From NCBI GenBank assembly GCA_947650005.1, contig CANSTU010000006.1, positions 22,052-86,051 of the forward strand: 64,000 nt of DNA, read 5' to 3'. This document shows, piece by piece, positions 63,836 through 64,000 of the stretch; position 1 is the stretch's first letter, and every line of letters begins with the position of its first letter. This DNA is from an uncultured Lachnospiraceae bacterium. GTDB lineage: Bacteria; Bacillota; Clostridia; Lachnospirales; Lachnospiraceae. A program made the translations under genes and the position numbers. The notes under the pieces are model-generated. The model searched no databases and was not told where the DNA came from. It saw nothing but the letters and a program-made list of their open reading frames with translations.

Positions 63836-64000
63836 ATGCGATTTACGCCAAACGCAAGAATGTCCCGGCAGGAATCCGTCCGGAGAGGAGCGCCCCAAGA
63901 GGCCTGGAGGCCGTCCCATGTTTCCGCGCGCATTTCGCGCCATGAAGATGAGACCTGCTTCCCTGGAGGGCCATTGCCCGACTGGGAAGCGTCCAGGGCT
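63836..64000 (+). CDS. Possible open frame cut by the right edge
   Basis: An open frame from ATG 63836 runs 55 codons to the window end without a stop, with GGGGAG 5 bases upstream. The product MRFTPNARMSRQES... is rich in Arg, Pro and Trp and matches no family that I recognise; in this GC-rich stretch a chance open frame is quite possible. Between 63788 and 63835 there is no gene. Confidence 0.25.
   Translation, partial: MRFTPNARMSRQESVRRGAPQEAWRPSHVSARISRHEDETCFPGGPLPDWEASRA

Overview
The window is a chromosomal segment from an anaerobic, low-to-mid GC Firmicute, most probably a member of the Lachnospiraceae (Clostridia). The basis is the gene set around the replication origin (rpmH-rnpA-yidD-yidC-jag-mnmE-mnmG-rsmG to one side, dnaA-dnaN-S4-recF-gyrB-gyrA to the other), a ParA/ParB/DUF4446/SerS/DUF3881-like run, and a clostridial-type GyrA. 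No species can be named from the sequence alone.

Layout. 1-5.7 kb: minus-strand carbohydrate genes (a PfkB sugar kinase cut by the window edge, a cytoplasmic GH32 fructosidase), a serine hydrolase, an SPL-type radical SAM protein with a tiny coupled membrane protein, a phasin-like gene, and two abutting gene remnants (ABC permease, YesM-type kinase). 6-7.6 kb: a secreted CAP-domain protein with a structured leader and a PHP phosphatase. 7.6-25.5 kb: the origin region, with oriC between dnaA (leftward) and rpmH (rightward), and rarA lying between mnmE and mnmG. 25.6-32.7 kb: an AT-rich pair (alpha/beta hydrolase, membrane acyltransferase) associated with two parS palindromes, then parA, parB, DUF4446, serS and a DUF3881-like gene. 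32.9-37.1 kb: tRNA-Arg(CCU) followed by a decaying accessory island (toxin remnant, HAD phosphatase, broken HD hydrolase, GNAT, truncated M24 peptidase, DUF6061-like, YdeI-like with an ATA at its start, iteron-like repeats). 37.3-47.1 kb: an ECF-type sigma factor, a DUF2461 protein, a lipoprotein, and a four-gene signalling operon: a stand-alone receiver, a hybrid kinase with Hpt, a hybrid kinase fused to a DegV fatty-acid-binding domain, and a lipoprotein nuclease. 47.2-59 kb: a ten-gene minus-strand operon with a divergent LacI regulator. 59.1-64 kb: araB-uxaA-uxaB for ribulose and galacturonate use.

The most interesting part is the 47.2-59 kb locus. An Opp-type importer (binding protein, two permeases, two ATPases) travels with a GH172 (DUF2961) furanosidase, a ribokinase-like kinase, a CBS-less SIS protein resembling arabinose-5-phosphate isomerase, and two membrane-anchored thioredoxin-like proteins. 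Read together this suggests uptake of a D-arabinofuranose (or fructofuranose) oligosaccharide, intracellular cleavage, phosphorylation, and entry to the pentose phosphate pathway as ribulose 5-phosphate. Its promoter has perfect -35 and -10 hexamers separated by 16 bases that include an uninterrupted G9/C9 tract, a layout typical of phase-variable promoters, with a LacI-type operator just downstream.

A second theme is a dispersed leader cassette: at least six copies of a hairpin followed by an ATGRGAG Shine-Dalgarno block placed so that an in-frame ATG lies exactly 12 bases before the real start codon, upstream of unrelated genes (GH32, serine hydrolase, jag, acyltransferase, an OppF-type ATPase, and one orphan copy).
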